Shown: piece after piece, positions 32,101 through 45,700 of the stretch
Layout of the letters: each line of letters begins with the position of its first letter
Numbering within the stretch: the stretch's first letter is position 1
Assembly: GCA_018340805.1 (NCBI GenBank)
Contig: JACMZG010001863.1
Span: 28,167,717-28,231,716, forward strand
Length of the DNA: 64,000 nt
Direction: 5' to 3'
Origin: Microvelia longipes
Lineage: Eukaryota; Arthropoda; Insecta; Hemiptera; Veliidae
Notes under the pieces: model-generated
What the model was told of the DNA's origin: nothing
The model's input: the letters and a program-made list of their open reading frames with translations, nothing else
The model's database searches: none
Program-made: the position numbers and the translations under genes

Positions 32101-35100
32101 CCAAAACTTAATACAATAAGGTTTTAAAAGAGGGTAACTGATTAAATTTTGGGAGAAAGCTAACATGGCAGGGTTTGTTTCAAAAAATTATATCTTGTAC
32201 TAACTAATATCCTACCTTCACCAAGATTTTAACCACTTCCAGGGCCTACAAATTTAATTTTGAGGTATTCAGTTTTAAAAAATATGAAGTTTGAAATATG
32301 ATACAGGGAAGCTTAGTTCCATATTTGACAGAGTTTTTTATGATCATTATAATTTTCAATGATATTTATTTGGGGGGGGGGTGTGGGTCGACAAGTGAAT
32401 TCACTCCCTTGCTCAACTTCAGCTAATGACTTCCATCAAAATATTTTACATTTTAAATGTTTCACAAAATAACCTTCTTCATATGACAAGATGCCACTTA
32501 CTGAAAACCCTCAAACATTACATTTATGTTTTCTAAAATTGAAATTGTAAATGATATTATAGGGTCTTTGCTTTGCCACTGTGTGTAAGGACCTGGGCTA
32601 ATCTACAACATTCAATCATATTTTTTTTATTTCAGATCGCAAATCATAAATCAGAGTATACGAAACGAACACACACATGTGGGGACTTAAATGTAAAGCA
32701 TGTTGGTGAAAAAGTCACACTTTGTGGATGGCTGCATTATCAGAGATTAGACAAATTTGCTGTCTTAAGGGATGCTTATGGAACTGTTCAAGTAATTATT
32801 CCAGAAAAGGTAGGTGTTGTTAATTAGCATGATTAATGATTTTAATTTTTTTAGAATCGCACAAATTAAATTTTGTGAAACATAAAATGAACACTTTGAA
32901 TTTTTAGTTACTTTATTACTTTGGTACAGAGGAATATATTTGTTAACCTCTAATTTCCCCTGAACAATTTGTAATTCTACTGATGGTTGACCTTTACCCT
33001 GAATCTAATTAAAGATAAATTGTAAATATTTTCTTGTGATATTTAAAGGCTAACATTTCCTCAGCCTCTCCCTATTTCTCCTGAATTTTGTTAAGGTGTT
33101 TGGATATATTCTGCATCCCTGCTTATTTGTACATAATCATAAAGTGTGTAGCTTATTTTTTTCTAGCTTTGAGCAGATCCTATGTTTTTTAATTTACCAT
33201 ATTTTACTGAAAAGAAATGGCTGCACCCTTCAGCTTATGCAATTATTATAAAAAAAAAATCATGTTGTACAGTTCACGGATTAGTTATTACTAGTTACCA
33301 ATATAGTTATAATACAGTAATGATTACTATAACTTCTATTAGTTATAGTATAGATTAGTTATACTATATCACAGCTCTAATTATTTTACTCGAGTTGTTC
33401 TATTCAAAGTAAAAATTTAGTCATTTTTACTGAAATCTTTGAAATTTATCGTAAACCCAGATCCGATAGTATACAAATCAATTTTGAATTATTAATTTTG
33501 CAATTTGTGTATTTTTGCTTAAATCTTTTGCAAATTTGAGCTATATATTCTTTTATACACATTCTGATGATGCTCAACAGTCCTACTTTGTGACCCAATT
33601 CTTATACTTTATATATGATCAAGTTTTGCAGGATTATTATTTTGTTAGATTTTATGATTTTTAATGTAATTTTTTATTATTTAATTTAATTAGCAAAACA
33701 GGTACTTACAGAGTACTGTATTACTAAAATAGTAAATTATTATTTTTGCTTTTGAAATAATTGTCCACAGTTGCTTATTGGCAAAATTCATACAGTAATA
33801 GGATTTTTGTTCTCCTATTTTGGGGGCTCGTGAGAGTTTTGAAGTGTATCCTGGACAGTCTGGCACTACCAGCATTATGGTTTTTACTTTTCCTCATTTA
33901 TACTTATAGGAAAAGTATTGTGTTTGCTAAAAATCCGAAACCAGGATTATACTGGAATTATCCGTTTCAGGTGTTTTTAAGGCCTCCTAAGAGGTTCTCA
34001 ATGTTGTCTGTCTGTGTGTGTGTGTGTGTGTGGCTGTTATCATTGAAGCTCCTAGTTTATTTATGCTAGATAGTTAAAAACTTGTAAAAAAATCCATCAA
34101 AATATTTTTTTTTATAATGTCATTAACCCCCAATAATGACTCCGCGAAAATGTTGAAAAATCAGAAAATGAGGAAAAATTATGCCATCGGATTGTGATTC
34201 GGCACGTGTGTAGCCATGTAAAAGAAAAACATATGTGACAAGTTTCATCTCATTATCAGTATTAGTTACATTTTTATTGAATGACTTGTATACGTTTTTT
34301 AAACAATTGTAAACAATCAGAAAATTATTCAGAAAATTTAGTACAAGTGTATACCTTTATTTATTAAATAAGTACACTAAGTATATTCATGCTTTTTGTT
34401 GGATTATAAAAATGAAGCAGCATTGAGCGTGATCAGTGCTATATGGGTGACCACTGAGAATGAAACGGATGCATTTACTATCTGAGGTTAAGCGAAGTGA
34501 GCCCAAAGTCGTGTTACAGTATAAATTTAACGACTAATTCTGAGGACAAGCAAAGCAAGTCCGAAGTAGGGAGGATGAGAGTAGCTAACCCGATGTGATT
34601 GGGAAAAGTTCCAAGATACCCCATACCAATATTTTACCTTTATGCTAATTTGTTTAGATCATTAAAAAAATTATGATTGGGATACCTCAGAACTTTTCCT
34701 CATCATATTAGGTTTGCCATGCTCATCCTCAGAGTATGAAATCATTAAATTTAGCTTGCACTACGTCTTCAGACTTCATTGTCTCAACCTTAGACAAAAA
34801 TATCTGTATTATACCCAGCGATATCCATGTGATATCCACTGACCTTGCACGATGCTGTTTGAAATTAGACTTACAAAAACTGTTCATCTCGCCTTTCGAG
34901 ATGAAGGTTGAGGGTTCAAATAAAGCCGGGGGAGGACCTCAATATGAGGTTATCCCTTGTACCGTACACTCGGGAGGTCTTGAATTCAAGGTCAGCAAAC
35001 CCAGCTAGGGTTTTACGTGGTTTCCTTGGCTACTAATAAGCAAATGCGGAGTTGGATCTTGTTTCATCTGAGACAAGTCTGGATCCACTTTTCTGTTGTC

Positions 35101-37906
35101 TCCGGCTCACGAAAAGTTAATGTTCTGCGGGCTAGGGGAGATGAAGATCGGAAAGATATACTGAGCCTTCGTCAGTGAAAGTGAAGGCGGTGACACCAAT
35201 AACGTAAGTGACTAGGAACAAAGTGTTTGGTTCTTGAAGACAAGACGTCTCCTAATAGCACAGCGGAGTATTGACTTTCAGGTCAGGGCCAAAGAATGAG
35301 TTTGTGCACGCTGACATCTAGGTTGCTAGAGTTCTCTGTTGGGTGGCACTGGACTGACCAGAGCCGTGATTGGTGGGACTGGTTGAAGGACGGTGCCAAG
35401 TGAGACTTATGTGTTTAGAGGAGCAAGTAAGACTAGATGAACCAAGCAAACAGTAAACTAGTAGTCAGCGCTAGCCACAGTGGTGAGCCTAGCCAGAGTC
35501 TAGCTGTTTTAGATAAACTAGGCACACTGTGAACTAGTCGCAGGCACTAGCCAGAGCAATGGGTTTGGATAGAGTCTGGTAAGGCTAGATGAACTAGACA
35601 CACTGTGTACTAGTCAAATGTGCCGCCATGTACGGAGGGTGTGCTTCCTAGATGATTGGATGCATACAAACTCTGGGGTGGATATCAGTTGAGTGAGAGG
35701 AAAACGCTATAATGACCCCACAGGTTTAAGCACCAAAAACAATATACTTGAACCAATTCTCAACTTGATTGGATTCAATTTTTTATGACGTATACATGTT
35801 ATTTGATGAAAGACGAACAAATGCAATGAGATGAAAATGGGAACATGCGAACTAAATTTCGAATTGTTTGAAACATTTTTTTGACAGGGTTAAACATTGT
35901 AGGTTTTGTATAATTAACCACAATAATTTCCTTTTTCCTTTTACAGAAAATGTCTACTGGTGAAATAGAAGTATTGGCTTCTGATTATGAAATTTTGAAT
36001 AATGTTAAAAAAGATCTTCCTTTTTCTATTAGGGATTATAATAAGGTATGTTAAAAAATAATTCAATTTTTAAAAATTTCATTATAAAACATAAATTTGA
36101 TTTCAAAATTTAATTATGTTAGCAAATTTCTTAAGGGAAAACAAGCTCATGTTTTATAATTCTCTAATAAATCAGTCCAAATAAATAAAACAAAATCCTT
36201 AGAAATACATTTACCTACGACGACTTGAGTTGTAAATCACGTTTTCATATGGAGATAACTAAAATTTACTCCCAAGGCCTGGCTGAGGGAGATAATACGA
36301 GAGCTGAAATTCTTCGATCCCTGTCGTGTATTACATTTTACCTATGACTTAGAAATATATTTCTATTTCTTTATATTTCTATTTATTAATAAAATTTGTA
36401 GATGATAATGGGAATGAGAAGTTGCAATTTGAAGGGATGTTAATAACAATTGTAGGTAGGGGGTTTTCATTTTTTGTATACATTCTCTTTTTCATTTCTT
36501 ATATTATTTAGAATTTGTTCTGTGACTTTGATTTTATTCGACATAGATAAATCTATAAAGCCACTGCACTCTATTTACGCTTAGGGACATAAAACACGTT
36601 TATGGAGCCAGGTTGATAAATCTGCTTTACGGCCTCAGGGGATAATGAAGTTTTCACCTGCGGCTTCGTCTTACGTGAAAACTTGGCCTTGAGCTGTAAA
36701 ACTTTCTTCTTCCTCTTGCCCTGTAAATAACTATTATTTAAATAAGAATATTTCTTTATTTGTAAATATGATTGTTTTCTTTTACGTGGTGTATTTATAC
36801 CATGTAGAACAATACAAATTGCTTGAGGTTTAATGGAATAGAATTGATCATCTAAGTATTAACTTATTTGGAAAGTTAGTAAGTTTTTACATTTAATTAA
36901 TTCTTTACTTCATCTTCAGCTTGTTTATTACTTGTTAAGCTGGGAGTACTATTCAAGCAAAATAGCATAGTTTGAGTTATTTTGCTTGATTCTAATGTAT
37001 TCAAGTGTTTGAAATAACTTCATTTTGGTAAATGCCTTGACTTGATAGACCCTAGGTCTACTTTTAATTCAATTGAATTTTTGAAATAAAGACTTTTTTA
37101 AATTTTCAGGCTAAAGAAAACATTAGAATGAAGTACAGATACTTAGACCTGAGATTTCCTGAGATGCAGAGAAATTTGAGATTGAGATCTAAAGTTATTT
37201 TTAACCTGAGGAAACATTTAATTGACAAAGGTTTTATTGAAGTAGAGACCCCCACGTTGTTCAAACGGACTCCTGGTGTAAATTACTATTAAGTATATCA
37301 TTGTATTGCCTTTTAAATCTAAATTGTAGATTAGTAAATATTTACATTTCAAGAGAGTATAGTTCGGCATAATTTCCTGAGCAAAGAAGTTGATTTCTGA
37401 AAAGAAAGCCAAGTTAGTCATGGATGGACTTAAATATTGGTTTCTGAGGTTCAGACGGGGAAACTATGGATTCAGAGGCAAAACTGAGGAAACTAGAAAT
37501 TCTGAGTCATAGCTGAGGAAACTATAAATTAATAAATATAAACAACAGTCTCTCCACTAAATGTAAAATTTATTTGCTGAGCCAGCTTTCAACTGTGAAC
37601 AGCCATTATCAGTACCGGTGAGGTGCAAAAGAAAACAACGTTAAGATTAAACGGTTTAACTCATTTGAGACAACTCTGTTTGACTGTTCTGTCTTAAATG
37701 AAACAAATTGTTAAATCTTAACGTTTTCTTTCGCACCTCACTGTTTACACTTAAAAGCTGGCTCTGCAAATAAATTTTACATTTAGTGAAGAGACTGTAG
37801 TTTATATTTAATAATTTACTCCACCACTGTCTAGGATTTTACTTATAAATTAATTTCTAAGGTGAAAGAGATTAATTTAATGTTTGCTTAGGGAATGTGC
37901 TATTTC

Positions 37907-37974
<68 letters not shown>

Positions 37975-40900
37975 AAGTTTTAGTTCGGCTACTTATTATT
38001 ATAAGTATTAAACAATGTTTAACTTCGCATAGGACTATTATTAAATTTATACTTTTATCTAAACCTTTACATTTATGACATGAATCAAAACAATAACAAG
38101 TTGTCATACTACTAATATTTAGTGTAGAAAAACAGAACATTTCATTTCTTATTTTTAACCAGAGACTATAGATACTTAAACAATAAGACTGTCAAATCAC
38201 ATTTGGGACAATTTGGATTCCGTACATCACTAGCGAGGTAGCGGATCTAGCTTACAACTGAGTGGGTTTTTGCCCACATTTGGTTTGAAATTAACTGTGT
38301 TCATCTGCTGTACTTTGTATAGCTATAATTCTAACTAGTCGAAGCGCTTCGTGCGGCCTTTGTCATCTTTAACCTTCCACAGAACGCTTTTGATGGCATC
38401 TAAGTTTACATTTCATTCAAATAATTTATTATTTTAATCAGGTAATATTCACAATAGTGGCTAAATTATCTACGTGCCAGAAGATAGATTATAGCATTCT
38501 ATGCAGCCTCTTCAAATTACAATGCTTAGATGTTGTGCACATTTGATTAAATCGATTAAATTAGTAAATTATTTGGATGAAATTAACTAACCTGCTATCT
38601 GTTGGATTCTGAAAATATCGCGATATAGAACATGACAACGGCAAATCATTTTTATTAAGTTAAAATAAAAAGAAACAAAGAGAAAAATAATTGAACTAAT
38701 ATCTAATAGTTGCCATAGTGTACATAAATTTAAATTTAAAAATATAATCTATCATTTTTGGAAAGCTACCGGTGTTAGTTCATGAGTTGTCTGCATTGGT
38801 CCTCCGCAGCATTGATTTCTAGTAGTGTTTGATAATCAAATCCAAACTTTTCCCTATTCTAGTTGACCCCCTGTTTTCAACTAAAGCAGCCATATTCTAC
38901 AATCTCTTATTAAACAAAAATAGTATGAATAGTAAAAAAGAAAAAATATTTAAAAATGTGAAATCAATTAAATTTACAACTTGATTCACAAGAAGTTTAC
39001 TTAACTCAAATTTTACTACAATAAATCAAAGAAATAGTAAATAATATCTTTTAGCATAATAAAGATTTCATTTCCAAATAAGGTTCGCCAGACTGTAACA
39101 ACCAGAAGTGGTGATTTTGATCCTTGTCTTAACTTCTATCAGCTTTGCCTGGCTGTTAATTAACACTATACACTCAGAATACCTGGTTGTTAACCTGGTT
39201 TAGAACCATTGAATTTTTAATGGTTGAATAAACCAAATTAAATTTTCTCCTAATTTGTGGTAAATAAATTATTTTAATGACAATTTTTTACTACGTGGAC
39301 ACTTTGCATCAAGTTATCCATTCCACTCCGTCATGTTTGGTTTATACTTACCTTACGTTCTAAACAATATAAATTCGTACTAACAAATGAAAATTTTCTT
39401 GTTTCAGGGAGCTCAAGAATATGTAGTTCCTACAGAATTCCCTGGAGAGTTTTATGCCTTGGTTCAGAGTCCTCAGCAGTTAAAGCAACTGCTCATGGTT
39501 GGTGGGGTTGACAGGTATTTTCAAATAGCTAGATGCTATAGGAATGAGGGTGCTAGGCCTGATAGACAACCTGAATTTTCACAGGTATACTCTATTTTAT
39601 GATCCACTAATTTTTATTTCCCATAGTCCATAGTCGTGTACGAAAAGTAAAGTGTTGGCACTGAAACTTCGAAACAAATATTTGGCCTGAATATTTGTTC
39701 CTATGTGGTTCCCATATTGTTTGTTTGTGTCCCACCAATAAACTAATCTGTAGTGTCTACAGATTTGCTTTTGCTACAAAGTTGAATCTTGGTACAAAAA
39801 TTTACATTTAGTTCTTGTGCTACCTGCCAAAATTCATAAATCATTAAAATTATTGAATCATTTTGAAATTTAGAACACATGTAATTCCTACCAGCTACTG
39901 TGTCAAGTTTCATCTTGTTACTAGCATTAGTTAATTTCAATCATAAGATTTAGAATGAGCACCAGTGGAGTTGTTCATAATTAAAGGAACGAAGAAAAGA
40001 GTCTCTCCACAAAACTATTAATTTATTCAAAGCGCTTTCAACCTAACATGTCTTTCTCTTAGCCGTTTATTCTTTCTATTATATCTGGTAATTTTTATTC
40101 ATATTTACTTTATATTTGTTTTAATGTCTTAATTAAAATTAAATTGTGAGTTTGTATCCGAAGTAGTTAGAATGTGAAATAAAGAATCTAGTTCTTTATT
40201 CTCATTTACAAGACTGACAATTAATTCAAAATGTTAACGAAATATAAACAAATATCAAAATAACCAATTTTATTACAGGATGAATGTGACAAAGCCGATA
40301 AGGTTTGGAAGTGCTCTAAGGTACTCTGTATCCTTGATGATTGCCTTAAAAGGCATATATTTTATCAATTTATTTATCTATTGTGTTTGTAAAAATTTAA
40401 AAAAATAGTTTAAGTAAAATTTTATTTGATTAAAAAATAATTAAAAAATAATTGTATACTCTTTTATTTAATTAAAAATTACATGCAAGAAGCCTCCATG
40501 ATTTATTATTGTAGTTAAATATTGAAAAAAGCATTTAGAACATTTTTTTTGTTGTGTTTATTTTTTTGGGTAAAATATTCTCCAATAATTCTGGGCTATT
40601 TATTTATTGCTATTTTTTTAATTTTCAATAAAGATGTTAGAATATATTTTTAGCTTGATATAGAGATGTCATTTACAAATGAAGAAGGAGTTATGAATTT
40701 AGTAGAGGATTTAGTGCGCACGACATGGCCCTATACTGATATTGGAGATCTTCCCTCTGGACCATTCCCTAGGATGACTCTTAGTCATGCTATGCAACAT
40801 TATGGAACTGATAAGCCTAATATTTCATCTCCTGTTAAGGTAATATAATCATTTCCGTAAGGTAATTTATAATTCCTGTTTAAGACAGTTGGGTAACTTA

Positions 40901-42715
40901 AATATTAGGCCACCTCGATATAAAATGTTAATATGACTATAAGTTAATAATTCTTTCTTTAAAATGATCTTGAATTATCTACCTCACAACTTTTCTTGTT
41001 TGTATTAACTCCTGCAGTTTGTAATTTCACACTCATTCAATTTTATTCTATACTTTGTGCTTATGCTAATTGTTTAATTGACTTCAAATTCAACATCTGT
41101 CTTATTGATATCATTCGACTTTTTAATTTTTGCTTTTCCTCATTTATACTGTAGGTATGTAGGAAAAGTATTCTGTTTGCTTTTAAAATGTAATGCCAGG
41201 ATTTCACCTGAATCTTCTGTTTCTGATGTTTTTAAGACTTAATTGGTTTATAATACCATGTAATTGATTTATGGGGTGTAGCCCCCTGTGCAATTATGCT
41301 AGATAGTTAAACCTTGGTGCAAAAATCAATTTTAGGTCTAGTTGTGCTATCCAGGAAATTTTTTTTTTTTGGACGGCTGTAAAGTTGGCAATTAACATCT
41401 TTAAAAAGTAGGTGAAGTGCGTTTTTTACCGTCTGTGACAGTTTCGTAGTTTTTATACTGTCTCTGGTAAAGTTCCTCAAATGTTCACTATGACACTAGT
41501 AGTTTACTTTAAGTAAAGTAATATATAAACCAAGTAGGAAACAACTACGATTTCGGTCAGACCTGGAATGTAGTTCATATTTTGCCCACCAGGGAGTTGG
41601 TCCAAATTTTTTGGACCAACTTTGGAATTTAATTGGCGCAGCCATCTTATAAATTCTTATAAATGTAAGCAAACTTTACGGTACTCAAAATTTTTGATTT
41701 TACTGCATTTCATTGTACATTTTAGTATAAAATGTTAATAATTTGTGCAAGGAATACGTTTCGTCACATCTGATAGAGGTTTAAGTGTGAATTTTTAAAT
41801 ACTAGGTTTGTTTAAATTACCTTAAATGGGCAGCTATTTAAACTTTTTTTTGTCTACTGCTTGTAAAATTGTAAAAAATCGAAAATGATTTAATTGAGTT
41901 GGAATTTAGTACAACTGTATGCCTTTACTTATTAAATAAGTACACTAAGTTTTGTTCAATACGACAAGTATATCTATGATTTTGTTGTATTTTAAAAATT
42001 AAGCAGCATTGAGTGTGGTCTGTGCTGTATGGGTGACCGCTGAGAATGAAATGGATCAATTTACTATTTGAGGGCGAGCAACATGTTGCAGCGAGTCCGA
42101 AGACATTTTTTTGTATAAATTTGACATTTTTTTAAAATTCTTTATGTAAACAGAATAAGAGTTTAGAATAAATGGTATATTCAGAGGACAAGCAAAACAG
42201 GGAGGATGAGCATAGCGAATCTGATGTGACGAGAGAAACTTCCGAGGTACCCTGTACCCGGTTTTTTGTAGTTTACTATAATAAATATTTTTTTATAATT
42301 ATTATAAAAAATAATTACTTAATATTATAAATATTACTTTTATAATTTTTTATAATTATAACATTTTTGTTTGTTTTATTTATTATTTATTTTTATCAAT
42401 CTTAATTTTTTAGATAGAAAAGATTAGAGAAGATGTGTTAAGCTCATCATCTGATAATTTTCAGGAAAATAATCCTAGGATACTTCATATTCCTAAAGCA
42501 TCCGTAAGTTTTTCCTCTGTTTTCTAAATGAATCTGTTCTGTTTTCTGCATCCATAAGTTTTTCATATGTGTGATTACGTTTTTAAAATTGGTCAATATT
42601 ATTGATTTTTCTTTAAAAAGCTATGCTTATGAGGTTGTTTGGATGACAAAATGGATGAATAAGCTTCCTGATTAAAATATATATATTATTTCAAACACAT
42701 TATACACACACCTAA

Positions 42716-42786
<71 letters not shown>

Positions 42787-45700
42787 TTTTGACATATATT
42801 TTTGGTATTAGAAAGCCAAACTGAATTGATACCCCCAACTCCTCCCCTCAACTTTTGTGATCTGAACAACCTTAAATTTTGCTAAAAGCGGCATAATTAT
42901 TTTAAATTGTTGCGCTATAACTATAAACTTTTTGAATTTGATTATATAATTTCACCCTTTCATCATAAATAAAAAATATAACTTACTTGCATTAGAAAGT
43001 ATTTTATTTATTTATTTATGAAAAAAATAATCAGAGTAATATAGTAAACATGTATAGTAAACAAAATGTTTACAGTTTTAATTTTGACTATTTAATACTT
43101 CCTGACCTAATTTTGTCATCAATTTAATAAAATGTTTTCTAATGACACATGGATTGCAGGATATCTCTAGGCTCTAATTGGACCCCACAAATAATTAATG
43201 GACATAAGTAGAGAAGAATAAGAATGTTAATAAGACAAGAAAATTATCAGGTTTTTGTAATGCGGATGAGTAAATTCCAAAAAATAAATTCATTGAGAAT
43301 TCTTTTTGCATCTCTTGTAAGGCTAGTGTTGGAATATGGATCCACTATATGGTTGCCATACCTGGCTACTTTACTCATACCCTTCAAATAAAAACTGTAC
43401 GGATTTTTTAAAAAAAAATTTTAAATGTAACTTACATCAGTTTTCATGTCTTGTCTTAAGACAAGAAGGGAAATCCAAGATTTAAGCTTTCTTTATAAAA
43501 TACTTGACTATTTAGTTGATTGTCCTCACATTCTATAATTAATTTAATTTGAAGTTCCTATTAAACGATTTCAGGATTTATTTGGTAAATTTCATTAATA
43601 TTAATTATTATTTGTACTCTTGATATACATTTCTTCCTGTTATAAACTTTAATCTTTCCAAATTTATTTTAATTGTCTGTTTTAAGTTTGTCACTTTGAT
43701 ACTGCTTTTATTTTATTTTTTGTATGGATAATAATACTTGTTTTTAAAATTAAAAAAAATATTTATATTTTTTTCTTTTCTTGTTAGTACTAGGTTTTTG
43801 TTCTCTTTCATTCATTATTTATTTGTAATGGAATTTTTCACATTTTCATTATTATTAAGTTTTTTCCATTATTTTATTCTAATATTTTTTTATACAATTA
43901 TGTTTTGTTTTCGAGAATCATAACTCAACTGAAATAATACTACTCATATTGTAAAATGGTCAATATATTGTTTGAAAATACAAATAAATAAATTCATGGT
44001 GGCTTGGCAGAACGCACTGCTACCAACTATGGTAAAATTAATTGCTCTAGTTGAGGTGACTTTATCGTTACCTTGTGCTAATGAAGTTAAGTATTACTGA
44101 TCACTTAACAAACTCCTAGAGAATAACATCACTTTTTTAAAGATATATTTGTTACTCATTTATTTTTCTTTTACTCAAAAGAAAAATCCAACCAGTGTCA
44201 TCGAGTTTAGACCTAAGAAACTTTTTTTCTGTTGACAATCCTACAAATATGGTTCCAGGCACTTGATATACCATAAGGTTTTTGTTATTTTTGTAGGACC
44301 TATATAACTCTTCGTTAAAAAAATATTTTGATGAAATGAGGAGGAAGCAGTATAGTAATACAAGGCTCTATGGATGGAAAATACCTGAGAGTTCTACTGA
44401 TTTTTCACAAACCTTAGCTAATAGTAAACTGGAATTTGATCATGATAAATTTATTTCTTCTCTTAGTTTATCACCTGGAGATCTCTTGTTCATGGCAGTG
44501 GGATCAAAGGAGAATCAAGTGGTGCGTATTCAACTAAGTATTTTTCTTTTTTTACACTAATTATTTTTGAAATAATGATGCTTTATTTTTTTGTCTTTTA
44601 ATTTTTTTGTTTTTTAACAAAATTTAATTAGTCTAAATATTTAGTGCTAATATAAAACTTAAGTTATGTGCATGTAAAAATATATTTATTAAAACTTTTT
44701 CTAGTTGCATGAATCATTAAATTGCTCTTTTTATTTTAATAAATTCAGTTTATTTAAAGGTCTTCTAATGTTTAACTTTTGCGTATCTTTGAGTAAATAG
44801 ATTACAATTAGCATCATCTACCTTCAACAAAAATAAATTAAGATTTTTGAGGATTAATTAACTTATGGATCAGTTAAATAATTTACTTGATTTGCATTCA
44901 AATGTCAACTGCGTTGAGGTAAGAAATGCTGATTATTTCATTCAAAAGGGAATAAAAATATTTCACACTAATATCAGAAGTGTTAATAGAAACTTAGACC
45001 AGCTACTTGTATTACTTGAGAGTTTTAAAGTTGATGCGGATGTGATAGTTGTTACCGAGGCATGGCTGAGTGAGTATTCCACAGTGTTTGATATTGATGG
45101 TTATAATGCTTTTAGTGATGCAGGTACCAATCAAAACGAGGGGGTCATCGTGTACTGTAAGAAGTACATTGATGTCTTACAAATAACAAATAGACCTATA
45201 ACGTCCTGCAATAGTTTGTTTTTAAGATTAAAAATAGGAAATAAATATATAAACGTCACGTCCGTCTACAGATCCTGGCAAGTAAGTTTAGATTTATTTA
45301 TGAGTGATTTAGAAAATTATTTAACCATTTCAAAGAGTTTAAATCCTCATATACTTATTGGTGACTTCAATATAGATATATTGAGTAAAAACAGATTAGC
45401 TGATAACTATCTAGACTTATTGTCCGAATATGGGTTTATAAGTATAGTGAATACTCCTACGCGGGAAAATTCTTGCTTAGATCATATTATGATTAAAATT
45501 AACAAAACAGAACTTGATTTGATCGAATCATTCTGTCTTGATAGTAAAGTTACTGATCATAATCCGGTAGGGCTTATTATACTCTCTAAACTTAATCATT
45601 CAAATACTACTAATAAAACCGTTAATCGTGATCCTTTCATTTATAGAGAACAAGTGAATGAAGATGTTTTATCAAAGAATATTTCTGAAATTGACTGGAA

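Noticed and set aside
33761..34069. 102-codon hydrophobic frame
   Set aside because: It runs into the 5S-derived repeat and its TG tract; no conserved membrane-protein pattern.
34736..35008. 90-codon frame in DARS2 intron 2
   Set aside because: It starts inside an inverted repeat tail of the 5S-derived family and shows no motif. It does not supply the missing DARS2 segment.
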